In this document: positions 49,680 through 59,240 of the stretch, one piece after another
Numbering within the stretch: position 1 is the first letter of the stretch
How the letters are laid out: every line of letters begins with the position of its first letter
DNA from: Sporofaciens musculi
GTDB taxonomy: Bacteria; Bacillota; Clostridia; Lachnospirales; Lachnospiraceae
Assembly (NCBI RefSeq): GCF_009830285.1
Contig: NZ_WUQX01000001.1
Span: 682,501 to 746,500 of the forward strand
Direction of reading: 5' to 3'
DNA: 64,000 bases
Position numbers and translations under genes: made by a program
The notes under the pieces: model-generated
Told to the model about the DNA's origin: nothing
What the model saw: the letters and a program-made list of their open reading frames with translations, nothing else
Databases searched by the model: none

Positions 49680-50920
49680 ATGGCAAAAGCAAGAAAAGAT
49701 AACAAGGGCAGGGCTTTAAGGAAAGGGGAAAGCCAACGGACAGAGGATATGAGGTATATGTACACATATACTGATCCTTATGGAAAAAGACGTTACATTT
49801 ACGCAAATGATTTGCGGACGCTTCGTGAAAAAGAGGATAAGCTGCTGAAAGACCAGCTTGACGGCCTGGATGTCTATGCCGCAGGAAACGCAGACTTGAA
49901 TTTTGTCTTTGACCGTTACATATCAACGAAAACTGACTTGCGGAAAACAACATATACGAATTACAAATATATGTATGACCATTTTGTAAGGGCGGAATTT
50001 GGGAAACGGAAGATAGGGAGATTAAGTATTCCGATGTATTGTATTTTTATTATCATCTGCTGAATGAGAAAAATCTGCAGATTAATACATTGGAAACCAT
50101 TCATACGGTGCTACATCCAACATTCCAGCTTGCAGTCCGGGATGCAATCATCCGTGTCAATCCCAGTGACGGAGCTATGGCACAGGTCAAGAAGAAACCG
50201 GGAAGGAATCATGGTGTTAGACATGCATTGTCATTAGAGCAGCAGAGAGCATTTATGGAATACACCAGGAACAATCCGATATATTGCCATTGGGCGCCTT
50301 TATTTACGGTGCTACTTGGAACAGGTGGACGGATTGGTGAGATCATCGGCTTGAGATGGCAGGATCTGGATTTTGAAAACAGGACAATAAGTATAAATCA
50401 CAGTGTTGTGTATTATCCAATGGATGGTGCAAAAAAGCGACGGAGTGTTTTACAGGTGTCCTTGCCAAAGACGGAAGCCGGTATCCGGGTAATTCCGATG
50501 ATGGATGCGGTGTATGATGCTTTTCAGGAGGAACACGAAGCACAGAAAGAGAATGGATTCAACTGCACGGAGATTGACGGTATGACAGGGTTTGTGTTCT
50601 GCAACCGTTTTGGGAACGTACATAATCCCCAGACAGTCAACCGGACGATTCGGCGTATTTCAGAGAATTATAATGCGGAGGAAGTGTTGAAAGCGAAAAG
50701 AGAGAAAAGGCAGCCGATTATATTGCCACATTTTTCCTGCCATCACTTGAGGCATACCTTTTGCACAAGGTTCTGTGAACAGGAAACCAATATCAAGGTA
50801 ATCCAGTCCATTATGGGACATGCGAACATAGAAACCACGATGGATATATATGCCGAAGTTACAGACATGAAAAAAACGGAATCAATGAAGAATTTAGCAC
50901 AAAAATACGATGTATTTTAG
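49680..50920 (+). CDS. int: Tyrosine integrase (Tn916 Int type), one frame break
   Basis: About 413 residues, close to Tn916 Int. N-terminal arm-binding domain (YMYTYTDPYGKRRYIYANDL, TLREKEDKLLKDQLDGLDVY). Core-binding domain (FDRYISTKTDLRKTTYTNYK). Catalytic residues: Arg in GTGGRIGEIIGLRW, HxxR in CHHLRHTFCTRF, His in IMGHANIETTMDIYAEV, which also carries the Tyr nucleophile. A missing G near 50020 (KIGEIKYSDVLYFYYHL restored) splits it. As the last gene of its module it should lie next to an element end. Confidence 0.88.
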
Positions 50921-51326
50921 GAAAGAGTCCTTGGGTGGGACTCATGTAAAAAAAAAAAGAGTTTTGCAACAAAATTGCAACGAATTTTGAAATGACAGTA
51001 CATAATAATGCGTGATAATGCATTGATGCAAACTGTTGGAAAAGGCGTAAATACGGGATAATACATGATAATGCTTTAACCTGAATATTATTCCCGACGA
51101 TGAAAACGCTTGGCAAAGAAAACCAGTAAAATCAAGGGTTTGCGGTACTTGGACTTGTAAACTACAACAAATTTACAACAATTTTACAACGCATAACAAA
51201 GAATGATGAGCGTTAATGAATAGTTGTACTCATAAATCCAATTCAATATTTTGTACGATAAGGACATTTTTCTAAAAGAAAATTTTAGGGAAGTGTCCTT
51301 TTGTTATGGTCAAAACAAAATAAGAA
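50921..51326. other. Junction region downstream of int: probable attachment site between two elements
   Basis: About 400 bp without genes. Repeats GATAATGC at about 51013 and 51067 and TTACAAC/TTGCAAC repeats (50973, 50985, 51170, 51183) resemble integrase arm sites. A hairpin GAGTCC/GGGACTC lies at 50926-50944. GC content rises sharply after this region, where the parA-type ICE head begins. No flanking chromosomal gene is visible, so element ends seem to abut directly. The core att sequence cannot be defined without the other ends. Confidence 0.45.
51260..51303 (+). terminator. Terminator-like hairpin upstream of the ICE head
   Basis: AAGGACA (51260-51266) pairs with TGTCCTT (51294-51300), with inner complementarity CTAAAAG/TTTTAGG and a terminal T run. 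It lies about 40 bases before the first ICE gene. Confidence 0.6.
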
Positions 51327-51341
51327 ATGGAGGAAAAATGT

Positions 51342-51803
51342 ATGAGTAGTACAGCGTTAGGAGCAGAGAAAGCGATTATTTTTATCAGCGATGCACATGA
51401 AAAATTCTACTACGAGAAATTGAAAGAGGTCAGGTATCAGGACGTGTACCATAAGGCACTTGTATATTGTCTTGGTATCAGCGATGACACAAGAAGAAAT
51501 ATCAAAAGTATTTATGATTTTAAGACAGGCTGCGTGAAAACGGAGTGCCTGCATGAAGGCTGGCAGACCAGCGGGAGCGTAAGAGTGGTCAGGATGGCGT
51601 TTAACCTTTACTGCAACGGTACGCCAAGCGTCCTTGACTATGACGATGCGGAGGAACAGGTGGACGAGTGCAGACGGTACACAGTGGAAGAACTGTTCTG
51701 CTGTGCCTATGCGCCCTATTTTTGGCAGGCAATACAGATTCGGTATCCGGAATACGCAACGTATAACCACGATCTGTATGCCATGTTCGGAGGACAGGAC
51801 TGA
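51342..51803 (+). CDS. DUF6075-like ICE protein
   Basis: 153 residues from ATG 51342 (MSSTALGAEKAIIFISDAHE), with GGAGG 10 bases upstream; an ATG at 51327 overlaps the ribosome site. Later stretches YHKALVYCLGISDDTRRNIK, DFKTGCVKTECLHEGWQTSG and VVRMAFNLYCNG are characteristic of a protein found at the head of Firmicutes ICEs, usually before parA. No catalytic motif is visible. Frame intact. Confidence 0.7.
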   Translation: MSSTALGAEKAIIFISDAHEKFYYEKLKEVRYQDVYHKALVYCLGISDDTRRNIKSIYDFKTGCVKTECLHEGWQTSGSVRVVRMAFNLYCNGTPSVLDYDDAEEQVDECRRYTVEELFCCAYAPYFWQAIQIRYPEYATYNHDLYAMFGGQD

Positions 51804-51982
51804 TGTTAAAGGTTAGGCTTATGGGGACGAAGAACGATATTAAGTGGTTTGGGAAGATTTTACAGAGGAACCCGAAAATCGAAGTGACGGAGTTTTCCGA
51901 TATGTTCCCAAACAAAGGGACAAAGAAATATTACCGGACTTATGTGGAAGTCAGGAAAAGCAACGTAAAAGAAAACCAGTAG
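51803..51982 (+). CDS. Small DUF3970-like protein
   Basis: 59 residues: MLKVRLMGTKNDIKWFGKIL, then FSDMFPNKGTKKYYRTYVEV. Its ATG overlaps the preceding stop (TGATG) and a GGAGG lies 8 bases upstream, so it is co-translated. Small proteins of this kind (alpha/beta, ferredoxin-like) sit before parA in related ICEs. Function unknown. Confidence 0.6.
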   Translation: MLKVRLMGTKNDIKWFGKILQRNPKIEVTEFSDMFPNKGTKKYYRTYVEVRKSNVKENQ

Positions 51983-52000
51983 AAGAAAAGGAGAATCATC

Positions 52001-52840
52001 ATGTGTAAAATAATCGCAATCGCAAACCAGAAAGGCGGAGTCGGCAAGACCACCACCACAAGCAACTTAGGAATTGGATTGGCAAAACAGGGAAAGAAAG
52101 TGCTTCTGATTGATGCGGATGCACAGGGCAGTCTGACAGCAAGTTTAGGATTTACAGAGCCGGACAGTCTGGAAGTCACGCTCGCAACCATTATGGGAGA
52201 TTTAATCAATGACGAGGAAGTAGAGCCGGGAGAGGGTATCCTCCACCATGAGGAAGGGATAGACTTAATGCCGGGGAACATTGAGCTTTCCGGTCTGGAG
52301 GTTTCCCTTGTGAATGTAATGAGCCGGGAAACGGTACTCCGGTCGTACATAGAGATTGTCAGGGAGAGTTACGATTATATCTTGATTGACTGTATGCCTT
52401 CCCTCGGCATGATTACCATAAACGCCTTTGCCTGCGCCGACAGTATCCTGATACCCGTACAGGCGGCATACCTGCCCGTCAAAGGCTTACAGCAGCTTAT
52501 TAAGACGGTGGGAAAGGTAAAGCGGCAGATTAACCCGAAGCTGGAGATTGAGGGGATTCTGCTTACAATGGTGGACAGCCGGACGAACTACGCAAAGGAC
52601 ATCAGCTCCATGCTGAAGGAAGCCTATGGAAGCAGGGTAAGGATATTTGCCAATGTTATTCCCATTTCCGTCCGGGCGGCGGAGATTTCAGCGGAGGGCG
52701 TCAGCATCTACAAGCATGATCCAAAGGGAAAAGTGGCGTCAGCTTACGATTCTCTGACAAAGGAGGTAATCACCTCTGCTCGTCAGGGTGACTCGCACTT
52801 TGCTCCGCAAAGCAAGGAGGTGAGCGCAGATGGGCAGTAA
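52001..52840 (+). CDS. parA: ParA-type partition ATPase
   Basis: 279 residues. Deviant Walker A KGGVGKTTTT at residues 10-19, Walker A' LLIDADAQGSLTASLG, Walker B YDYILIDCMPSLGMITINAF, and the ParA-type VDSRTNYAKDISSML. Together with parB it would keep the circular ICE intermediate stably inherited. It overlaps parB by 11 bases. A clean ribosome site (AAAGGAG) precedes it. Confidence 0.92.
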   Translation: MCKIIAIANQKGGVGKTTTTSNLGIGLAKQGKKVLLIDADAQGSLTASLGFTEPDSLEVTLATIMGDLINDEEVEPGEGILHHEEGIDLMPGNIELSGLEVSLVNVMSRETVLRSYIEIVRESYDYILIDCMPSLGMITINAFACADSILIPVQAAYLPVKGLQQLIKTVGKVKRQINPKLEIEGILLTMVDSRTNYAKDISSMLKEAYGSRVRIFANVIPISVRAAEISAEGVSIYKHDPKGKVASAYDSLTKEVITSARQGDSHFAPQSKEVSADGQ

Positions 52841-53720
52841 TATAAAATCAAGAAGCGCATCAAAGGTTGCTCTGGAAAGTTTTGATGATTTGTTCGGCGG
52901 AAATACCGCACAGGAAAACGGGGTGGAGCAGATTATCAATGCGCCGCTGGCAGAGCTTTATACGTTCAAAGACCACCCGTTCCGGGTGGAGGACGATGAG
53001 AAGATGGAGGAAACAACCGAGAGTATCCGCCAGTACGGGGTGCTTGTGCCGGGGATTGCAAGACCGAGGGCGGGCGGCGGCTATGAAATCATAGCCGGAC
53101 ACCGCCGCAAACGTGGCTCGGAGCTTGCCGGAAAGACGGAGATGCCTGTGGTTGTCCGCAACTATACCGATGATGAAGCTACGATTATCATGGTGGATTC
53201 CAATATCCAGAGGGAGGACATCTTGCCAAGCGAAAAGGCGAGAGCCTACAAGATGAAATATGAAGCCATGAAGCATCAGGGGAAGAAGTCAGGCAGAAAC
53301 ACGCTGGATGAGGTCGGGGAAGCTGCCGGGGAGAACGCTAAAAAGGTTCAGCGGTATATCTGGCTCTCCCGCCTGTCTGATGAACTCCTTGCTATGGTGG
53401 ACGGTAAAAAACTCGGTTTCTCACAGGGCGTTGACATTTCCTTTCTTGCGGAAGAAGCGCAAGGGTGGGTACAGGCAGTCATAGAGGAAAAAGGCTGTAA
53501 TGTCAGCATGGCGCAGTCGGCAAAAATTAAGGAATATGGCAAGACCGGGGAACTTACCCTTCCAATGGTGCGCCTGATACTGACGGAGGAAAAGCCGAAG
53601 GAACGGAAAGTGACGCTGAAAGCGGATAAAATCAGCGAATATTTTGCGGAGGATTGCAGCAGTGAGGAAATAGAGGTCATCATCATTCAGCTTCTGGATG
53701 AATGGAAGAAAAGACAGTAG
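52830..53720 (+). CDS. parB: ParB-type partition protein
   Basis: 296 residues. N-terminal ParB/Srx-type domain: LAELYTFKDHPFRVEDDEKM, ETTESIRQYGVLVPGIARPR, YEIIAGHRRKRGSELAG (the GHRR CTP-binding box) and DSNIQREDILPSEKARAYKM. Middle HTH and a helical C-terminal dimerisation part. The frame is intact. It binds parS-like sites, which I could not locate. Confidence 0.9.
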   Translation: MGSNIKSRSASKVALESFDDLFGGNTAQENGVEQIINAPLAELYTFKDHPFRVEDDEKMEETTESIRQYGVLVPGIARPRAGGGYEIIAGHRRKRGSELAGKTEMPVVVRNYTDDEATIIMVDSNIQREDILPSEKARAYKMKYEAMKHQGKKSGRNTLDEVGEAAGENAKKVQRYIWLSRLSDELLAMVDGKKLGFSQGVDISFLAEEAQGWVQAVIEEKGCNVSMAQSAKIKEYGKTGELTLPMVRLILTEEKPKERKVTLKADKISEYFAEDCSSEEIEVIIIQLLDEWKKRQ

Positions 53721-53737
53721 AGGGGAGGTGCATCGGC

Positions 53738-54853
53738 GTGGATGGCACAATAAAATTCGACTATTATTATGGCATCGAAGCGGAACAGTTTTCCTTTTAC
53801 CGGATTCCGAGGCTTCTGATAAAAGACGCAAGGTTTAAAGAGTTGTCCAGCGATGCAAAGCTCCTTTATGGTCTGATGCTTGACAGGCTGGCATTGTCAA
53901 TCAAGAATGGCTGGCTTGACGAAGAAAACCGGGTGTATATCCATTACACCCTTGATAACATAATGGAGGATTTGGGATGCGCAAGGGAGAAATGCGCAAA
54001 GGTGATAGCGGAGCTTGACAGCAAAAAGGGCATCGGTCTGATTGAGAAGAAAAGACAGGGGCTAGGCAAGCCGGACATTATCTATGTGAAGAATTTTGCG
54101 ACACTGGATACCGGGAAAGAACCGGGCGGAGAGCCGGAAAAGCCGGATAATGCTGACAATTCCGCAGAAGTTCGGAAACCGAACTTCAAGAGGTTCGATA
54201 ATCAAACTTCAAGAAGTTCGGAAATCGAACTTCAAGAGATTCGGAAATCGAACTTGCAGGAGTTCGGAAACCAGACTTCAAGAAATTCGGAAATCGAACT
54301 TGCGGAAGTTCGGGAATCGAACCCTAATTATAACAATACTAATTATACCGATCTGAGTTATACCAATCCTATCAATCAATCAGATAGTGGAACAGAGAAA
54401 CAGAAACCGGGCAAGCCGGATAATGGTATGATTGATGTGATGGATGAAGCCAGCGCCTACATGGAAATCATTAAGAAAAATATTGAGTATGAGCATCACA
54501 TGAAATATGGCGATTGGAGTGAAAAAGGTCTTTATGAGGAACTGTATGAGGTAATCTGCGAGATTGTGTGCGTGAAGCGTAAGACGGTAAAGGTCAACGG
54601 GGAAGATTACCCGTATGAGCTTGTAAAGTCTAAGTTTTTAAAGCTGGACAGCTCCCATTTGGAGTATGTCATCGGGTGCATGAAGGAAACCACAACAAGG
54701 ATAACCAACATCAGGGCGTACATGGTGACAGCCCTCTACAATGCCCCGAATACCATGAACCATTATTACCAGCAGTTGGTTCAGCATGATATGTATGGCG
54801 GCGGTTGGGAAGAAAAAGGGATGTTTGAGCGCAAAGCGGAAGGAGATGGATAA
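53738..54853 (+). CDS. repA: RepA_N-family replication initiator
   Basis: 371 residues from GTG 53738 (VDGTIKFDYYYGIEAEQFSF), behind AGGGGAGG; ATG 53702 lies inside parB. RepA_N winged-helix domain at about residues 15-115: FYRIPRLLIKDARFKELSSD, AKLLYGLMLDRLALSIKNGW, VYIHYTLDNIMEDLGCAREK. The middle (residues about 145-195) is encoded by seven 23-bp DNA repeats. The C-terminal domain (FLKLDSSHLEYVIGCMKETT, NIRAYMVTALYNAP) is the conserved helicase-loader-like tail. It lets the excised ICE replicate as a plasmid. In this family the origin lies within the rep gene itself. Confidence 0.88.
   Translation: MDGTIKFDYYYGIEAEQFSFYRIPRLLIKDARFKELSSDAKLLYGLMLDRLALSIKNGWLDEENRVYIHYTLDNIMEDLGCAREKCAKVIAELDSKKGIGLIEKKRQGLGKPDIIYVKNFATLDTGKEPGGEPEKPDNADNSAEVRKPNFKRFDNQTSRSSEIELQEIRKSNLQEFGNQTSRNSEIELAEVRESNPNYNNTNYTDLSYTNPINQSDSGTEKQKPGKPDNGMIDVMDEASAYMEIIKKNIEYEHHMKYGDWSEKGLYEELYEVICEIVCVKRKTVKVNGEDYPYELVKSKFLKLDSSHLEYVIGCMKETTTRITNIRAYMVTALYNAPNTMNHYYQQLVQHDMYGGGWEEKGMFERKAEGDG
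54171..54323. repeat. Seven 23-bp iterons inside repA: probable replication origin
   Basis: Units start at 54171, 54194, 54217, 54240, 54263, 54286 and 54309 (the last partial). The consensus is TTCGGAAATCGAACTTCAAG plus three variable bases, and most units contain the inverted pair GTTCG-N5-CGAAC. Because 23 is not a multiple of 3, successive units are read in rotating frames, giving a 23-residue protein repeat (RKPNFKRF ... RKSNLQEF ... RESNPN). The repeat is therefore kept at the DNA level, as expected of an initiator-binding array. Confidence 0.85.
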
Positions 54854-55516
54854 ATGGAGTCCATGAGGGATATTGACCGGACAATGGAACGGGAAATCGC
54901 AAAGGGGAGCTGCCCGCTAAAGTTCGTGAGGATAGAGTTTGGCGATTCCCCTTATCAGGAGATTGCGTCAAGGGAAAAGCTGCTGCAGGTATTGTCCTAT
55001 CTGCTGCGGACAGGCGATTATGGCAGGTTTGCCGGGAAGGGGACAGGGAATAATGTTTACATGGATATTAAGGGCAGGAAGCCAGCTTTTCAGCGTACCC
55101 GTTCTTTTCTTGACCGGAACAGCATATTTTCCGCAATCCGCAGGTATGGGAAGAAAATAAAGCCGGATTTTGACGGGCATACTTATCTGGAAACGGTATG
55201 GTGTATCTTTGAACTGCCGGAAGGGGAACAGGAAAAATACAGGGTAACCTATGACGGGCAGGAAGCCTTCGCTTTCCCCATGTCCGATAAATATATCCTC
55301 GGACTTTACACGCACTGTATCTCGGCAAGGCGGGCGGCATCGGCGGATATGGATATTCCCGGATCAGGCTTTTCGGGGAAGGAACAGGGCATCGCCAGTC
55401 TGGAAGATGTGCGTGACGTATTGTTCCAATGCCTTTTGTTTGACACAATAAAATGCGGGGAAGGCGTGTTATACGCTGACCTCTGCACAATCTACTGTTT
55501 AAAAGAGGATAGATAG
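54854..55516 (+). CDS. Conserved ICE protein downstream of repA
   Basis: 220 residues (MRDIDRTMEREIAKGSCPLK; SYLLRTGDYGRFAGKGTGNN; RKPAFQRTRSFLDRNSIFSA). It begins directly after the repA stop. No transmembrane segment or signal peptide. I do not recognise a domain with known function; in this ICE family it follows the replication cassette and may support replication or entry functions. Frame intact. Confidence 0.55.
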   Translation: MESMRDIDRTMEREIAKGSCPLKFVRIEFGDSPYQEIASREKLLQVLSYLLRTGDYGRFAGKGTGNNVYMDIKGRKPAFQRTRSFLDRNSIFSAIRRYGKKIKPDFDGHTYLETVWCIFELPEGEQEKYRVTYDGQEAFAFPMSDKYILGLYTHCISARRAASADMDIPGSGFSGKEQGIASLEDVRDVLFQCLLFDTIKCGEGVLYADLCTIYCLKEDR

Positions 55517-55557
55517 CTTTTGGACTTTTTGTCCAGAAGTAAGTTAGGAGGTGCGCT

Positions 55558-55926
55558 ATGGCGGAAAAATTTATTACGGAAGAACAGCGGGCAAAATGCC
55601 GGAAGGTGGCGGATGCGTTTGCGGAGCTGTATGAGCTGACCGATGTAATGGTGGCGGATGCCGGGAGGTTCGGCTTTGTCCGTCTGCAATGGTTCAGTGA
55701 GGGGGAAGGTTTTGATTCGGCAATGGCATTTTCGGACAGTGAGGAACTGTTTGAGGAACTCTGGCGGATATGGTATGAACATGAAGTATTAACGCCAGTG
55801 CTTGGTACGCCGCTTGCGGAGCTTGACTATGACGAGATATTCCAGACGCTTTCCAAAGACAGGCAGGAGGAAATATTGGAGAAAAAGAGATATTTCATTG
55901 ACCTGTGCAAAGACGCTTTCGGTTAA
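55558..55926 (+). CDS. Small acidic ICE protein
   Basis: 122 residues, acidic (FITEEQRAKCRKVADAFAEL, DAGRFGFVRLQWFSEGEGFD, ELFEELWRIWYEHEVLTPVL). A TTTTGGACTTTTTGTCCAGAAG inverted motif (GGACTTTTTGTCC) lies just upstream at about 55519-55535, and a related GGACAAAAAGTCC motif lies at 56602-56614. The pair may be a shared operator or attenuator. Function unknown. Confidence 0.55.
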   Translation: MAEKFITEEQRAKCRKVADAFAELYELTDVMVADAGRFGFVRLQWFSEGEGFDSAMAFSDSEELFEELWRIWYEHEVLTPVLGTPLAELDYDEIFQTLSKDRQEEILEKKRYFIDLCKDAFG

Positions 55927-55991
55927 GGCGGCAGATATTTTTACAATTCCGGGGCGTTTTCTGCTAAAATAGACCGTATCAGGATAAAGGA

Positions 55992-56521
55992 GTGGTGCGT
56001 TTGGGAAACAGGAAGCGGAGGGCGGACAGGACATATAAGGACTTAAAGCAGAAACAGAAAGCCGGAATAGCAGACGGTATGTTCCAAAAGACCTGTGATT
56101 ATTACAGGGAGCATGGCAGGATGCCGGAAGGAGAGGACTGTGAAAAATTGCGGGGCAGATTTACCAGAGGGTAAAGGGGATAGCGGAAAAGGCTTCCTTC
56201 GATGAAATATACAGCCTGTATCTTTACCGTCTGCCACGTTATGAAACAAGGATTGCGGAGAACGGGCTTCCCGAAAAGAAGGAAAAAAAGCAGGATGCCG
56301 ACAAGCCGAAAGTAAAGCAGAAGGGCAGGAGCAAAAAAATATGCCCGAACTGCGGAAGGAAGATGAAACAGCAGTTTATCGGCTTGCAGCATTGTAAATG
56401 CGGCATGAGCTGGAAAAAGGATATAGGATATTTTGAGCGTACCGGGGATATGGTTTTCGCTCTGGAACGGAGGAAAGTAGGGAAAAAGACAAAGCAGTGT
56501 CCGGTGATCCGGTACAGATAA
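55992..56521 (+). CDS. Zinc-ribbon ICE protein, one frame break
   Basis: About 176 residues from GTG 55992 or 55995. N-terminus GNRKRRADRTYKDLKQKQKA; after a missing A near 56143 the frame continues AGQIYQRVKGIAEKASFDEI, YSLYLYRLPRYETRIAENG, a lysine-rich linker, and a C-terminal zinc ribbon ICPNCGRKMKQQFIGLQHCK, then CG (CxxC...CxC). The shorter frame that stops at 56174 is an artefact of the indel. It probably binds nucleic acid. No named homologue recognised. Confidence 0.55.
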
Positions 56522-56601
56522 TTAAATACCAGAAACAGCGTGAGGGCAGTTATAGACCGTAAACAGCGGTTTATAGCTGCCCTTTTGCGTTTGGAAAACT
56601 T

Positions 56602-56614
56602 TTGGACAAAAAGT
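56602..56614. promoter_or_regulatory. GGACAAAAAGTCC inverted motif, second of two copies
   Basis: GGACTTTTTGTCC occurs near 55523-55535 and its inverse complement GGACAAAAAGTCC at 56602-56614, each in a TTTTGGAC context about 25-40 bases before a start codon. Two identical palindromic sites before two genes of one operon suggest a common regulator or RNA-level control. Confidence 0.4.
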
Positions 56615-56642
56615 CCAGAAGCGGAAAGGAGAAATCAGGAAG

Positions 56643-57290
56643 ATGAAAACACAAAAAAGCAACAGCAGTTTCCCTTGCGGCGGTAGCGGGAGCAGCGGTA
56701 TTGGGCGGAATCCGTTATGCGGCAGGGAAAAGGAAACCCAAAGCAGCGAGGGAAAATGACGTGCAGGAGGAAGGATTGACAGAGGATAAGATGCGGGAAT
56801 GCCTTCTCCGCCTGTTCCGGCTGTATGAGGACAGTGAGTTTGATGATTCGGCGGAGTTTTTGGGCGATGGGAGCGATCCGAGGGAATATGAAGCGGAGAA
56901 CTATTCCAGCCAGTTATTCCCTTATATCAAAAGGAACATGAAAGACGTGATGATGATGGAGGGGGACGATGGTACGGGGAAAGAACCCTTCGCCATGACA
57001 GATGTTCTTTTCTGTTATCCAGCCTGCAAGATAGGCTGTGAGATAGAGGAGCTGTTTTCGGACAACTTTGTCCTGTGCCTTGAAAGCGAGATATGGATGC
57101 TGGAAAACGGGGAGTTTGCATCTGTCTATTGTGTCAGTATTGGAAAGGACGGAGGGCGGCTCAGTTACCGATTTGTGGATACCTACATCAAAAATCCGGG
57201 GACATTCGTATCTGCTTTGAAGATTTGGAATCCGGGTTTGCACAGATTATCAAAGCGTTGGAAGAAGGGAGAAAGCCGGAACTGCCATAA
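56643..57290 (+). CDS. Hypothetical membrane-anchored ICE protein, two frame breaks
   Basis: About 216 residues from ATG 56643. Restoring one A in the A6 run at 56653 gives MKTQKKATAVSLAAVAGAAV and LGGIRYAAGKRKPK: a single N-terminal membrane anchor followed by a basic stretch. The soluble part (KMRECLLRLFRLYEDSEFDD, YSSQLFPYIKRNMKDVMMME) is acidic. A missing T near 57213 breaks the end; the restored C-terminus is FEDLESGFAQIIKALEEGRK, stopping at 57290. It is just upstream of pcfB-virD4, so it may be part of the cell-envelope transfer complex; this is inference. Confidence 0.5.
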
Positions 57291-57385
57291 TCCGGTCAGA
57301 AAGGAGAGCTTATGAAATATATGATCCACAGGCTGTACGTCCCACCCTGACGGGCGTACAGCAATAAAAAAGAAGGAGGAAAACC

Positions 57386-57862
57386 ATGCAGGAGGAAGTG
57401 ACACAGAAAACCATTGCCCTTGTGTTTAAATCTTCCCGGCTGACTGCCGACGTGCTGAAAAAGGCTATGAAGATGTATCTGGAACACCGGAAACAGGGAA
57501 AGCAGATGCCGCATGGGAAAATATCAGTGAAAGAGCTGGTCGGTCAGGGTATGGGCGCTTCGAGCATTGAGGTGACGGATAACAACATCAAGTCCTTTGA
57601 GAGAGTGGCAAAGAAGTATAACGTGCAGTTCGCTGTGAAGAAGGACAAGACGGAGAAGCCGCCGAAGCACATCGTATTATTCAAGGGCAAAGATGCCGAC
57701 GTGATAACGCAGGCATTTAAGGAGTTTGTAAAAGTTAATGAGAAAAAGCATAACCGCATCTCCGTAAAGGAGAAGCTGGCGCAGTTCCGGGAGCAGCTAG
57801 GCAAGGACAAAAAACGGGAGAGGGCAAGGGAACACCAGAAGGACAGGGGGCAGTCATTATGA
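57386..57862 (+). CDS. pcfB: PcfB family (DUF3801) conjugation protein
   Basis: 158 residues (MQEEVTQKTIALVFKSSRLT, YLEHRKQGKQMPHGKISVKE, SIEVTDNNIKSFERVAKKYN, KPPKHIVLFKGKDADVITQA), the DUF3801/PcfB pattern. PcfB works as an adaptor with the PcfC/VirD4 coupling protein encoded next door; the two genes overlap by 4 bases. GAAGGAGG precedes the ATG. Frame intact. Confidence 0.88.
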   Translation: MQEEVTQKTIALVFKSSRLTADVLKKAMKMYLEHRKQGKQMPHGKISVKELVGQGMGASSIEVTDNNIKSFERVAKKYNVQFAVKKDKTEKPPKHIVLFKGKDADVITQAFKEFVKVNEKKHNRISVKEKLAQFREQLGKDKKRERAREHQKDRGQSL

Positions 57863-58548
57863 GTAAAATCGTAGAGGGCATTGCCAAAGACCTAAAGTCA
57901 ATCCCTGAAAAGCTGAAGGCAAAGACGGGGAATATTGACAAAAAGAAACTTTTCCTTATGAACCTCCCTATGCGCTTGCCGGGTATTTCTGCGACAAAAT
58001 TGCGTGGCTGTGGCGGGTATCGCCGGGGCAGGACGCTTCCGCAAAAGCGATGGCGGTCATGGCGGGGATGGAGGACTTATTTTCCAACCCGTTACCAAGT
58101 TTCCACCCAAAAGATTTGCTGATAGGGATAGGGTGCGGCATTGCGCTCCGCCTTGTGGTGTATTTCAAAGCCAAGAACGCCAAGAAATTCCGGCATGGCA
58201 TGGAGTACGGTTCTGCGAGATGGGGGAACGCAAAAGATATTGAGCCTTATGTCGATCCGGTGTTTGAGAACAACGTGTTACTCACAGAAACGGAAAGACT
58301 GATGATGTCCGGCAGACCAAAACAGCCGAAGTATGCGAGGAATAAGAATATCCTTGTCATCGGCGGTTCTGGTTCGGGCAAGACGAGGTTTTTCGTAAAA
58401 CCGAACCTTATGCAGATGCACAGTTCCTATGTTGTCACTGATCCGAAGGGTACAGTATTAGTAGAGTGCGGAAAAATGCTCTTAAAGAACAGTTACCGGG
58501 TGAAAGTGCTGAATACCATTAACTTCAAGAAATCCATGCACTACAACC
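57859..58548 (+). CDS. virD4: VirD4/PcfC coupling protein, exon 1
   Basis: The first ~230 residues. N-terminal membrane part: after a missing C near 57966 the frame reads LPYALAGYFCDKIAWLWRVS, then FHPKDLLIGIGCGIALRLVV. Then GSARWGNAKDIEPYVDPVFE and the Walker A region NILVIGGSGSGKTRFFVKPN, with SYVVTDPKGTVLVE. The exon stops at NFKKSMHYN, where the intron begins (GTGCGAC at 58549). The coupling protein pumps the relaxase-DNA complex to the secretion channel. Confidence 0.88.
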
Positions 58549-59240
58549 GTGCGACTTGTTCGTCGCTGAAAAGGCGGCGCACAGCGCTGTTTTTAATCAG
58601 TTCTGTGAACTGATAATTCGAGAGGTGGAATGATAGGGTAACGCCTTGAAACGCCTCCCCTGATACTCCGGCATGCGTCATCACTCTGTGATGAGGTGTG
58701 AAGCCCGGTAAAGTCGGCAGAAAGGTGCCGTAACAGATAACGCTGACGAAACCTGTCCAGAGGTGGACAGCGCACCCCATATGCCGGGGGTCTATAAAAT
58801 ACCTATGGTTAGAATGGCAGCAATGCCTGACGAAACTCCCGAATGTAAAGGTCTAAAAGTGCCACATACAGAAATGTATGTGTGGGTTCATGCCCAGACA
58901 GTGCGGTTTAGTAGGAATGGTTGTTACGAACTACCGTGATGTGTTACAGGCACATGCAAGCTGTCAGGCTTAGAGGGAACACCTAAGGGTATATATGCAC
59001 AGATAGAATTATCGGAACAAGGAAAGGCAGAGAATCCTATGGATAATCCGGCGAAGAATAATAAGCGGATGAATCTCTGCTGAAAGGTCGTGGTCGAACT
59101 GTCGATGTTGCCTGCGAAAAAGAGGGTGACGGAGGAATGGCCACAAGTCAGGCAGAAAATCAGCAGTACACACTCTCTAATCATGCAGTCGAGTAAGAAT
59201 AAGAAATTGTCACTCGAATCAATGAAACGGGGTGATGTAC

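Noticed and set aside
51260..51303. Attachment core site
   Set aside because: The inverted repeat with a T run fits a terminator ahead of the first ICE gene; an att core should recur at the other end and no repeat was found.
54171..54323. Tandem repeats as a CRISPR or minisatellite
   Set aside because: Exact 23-bp period inside a RepA_N gene, no spacers; initiator-binding iterons explain it better.
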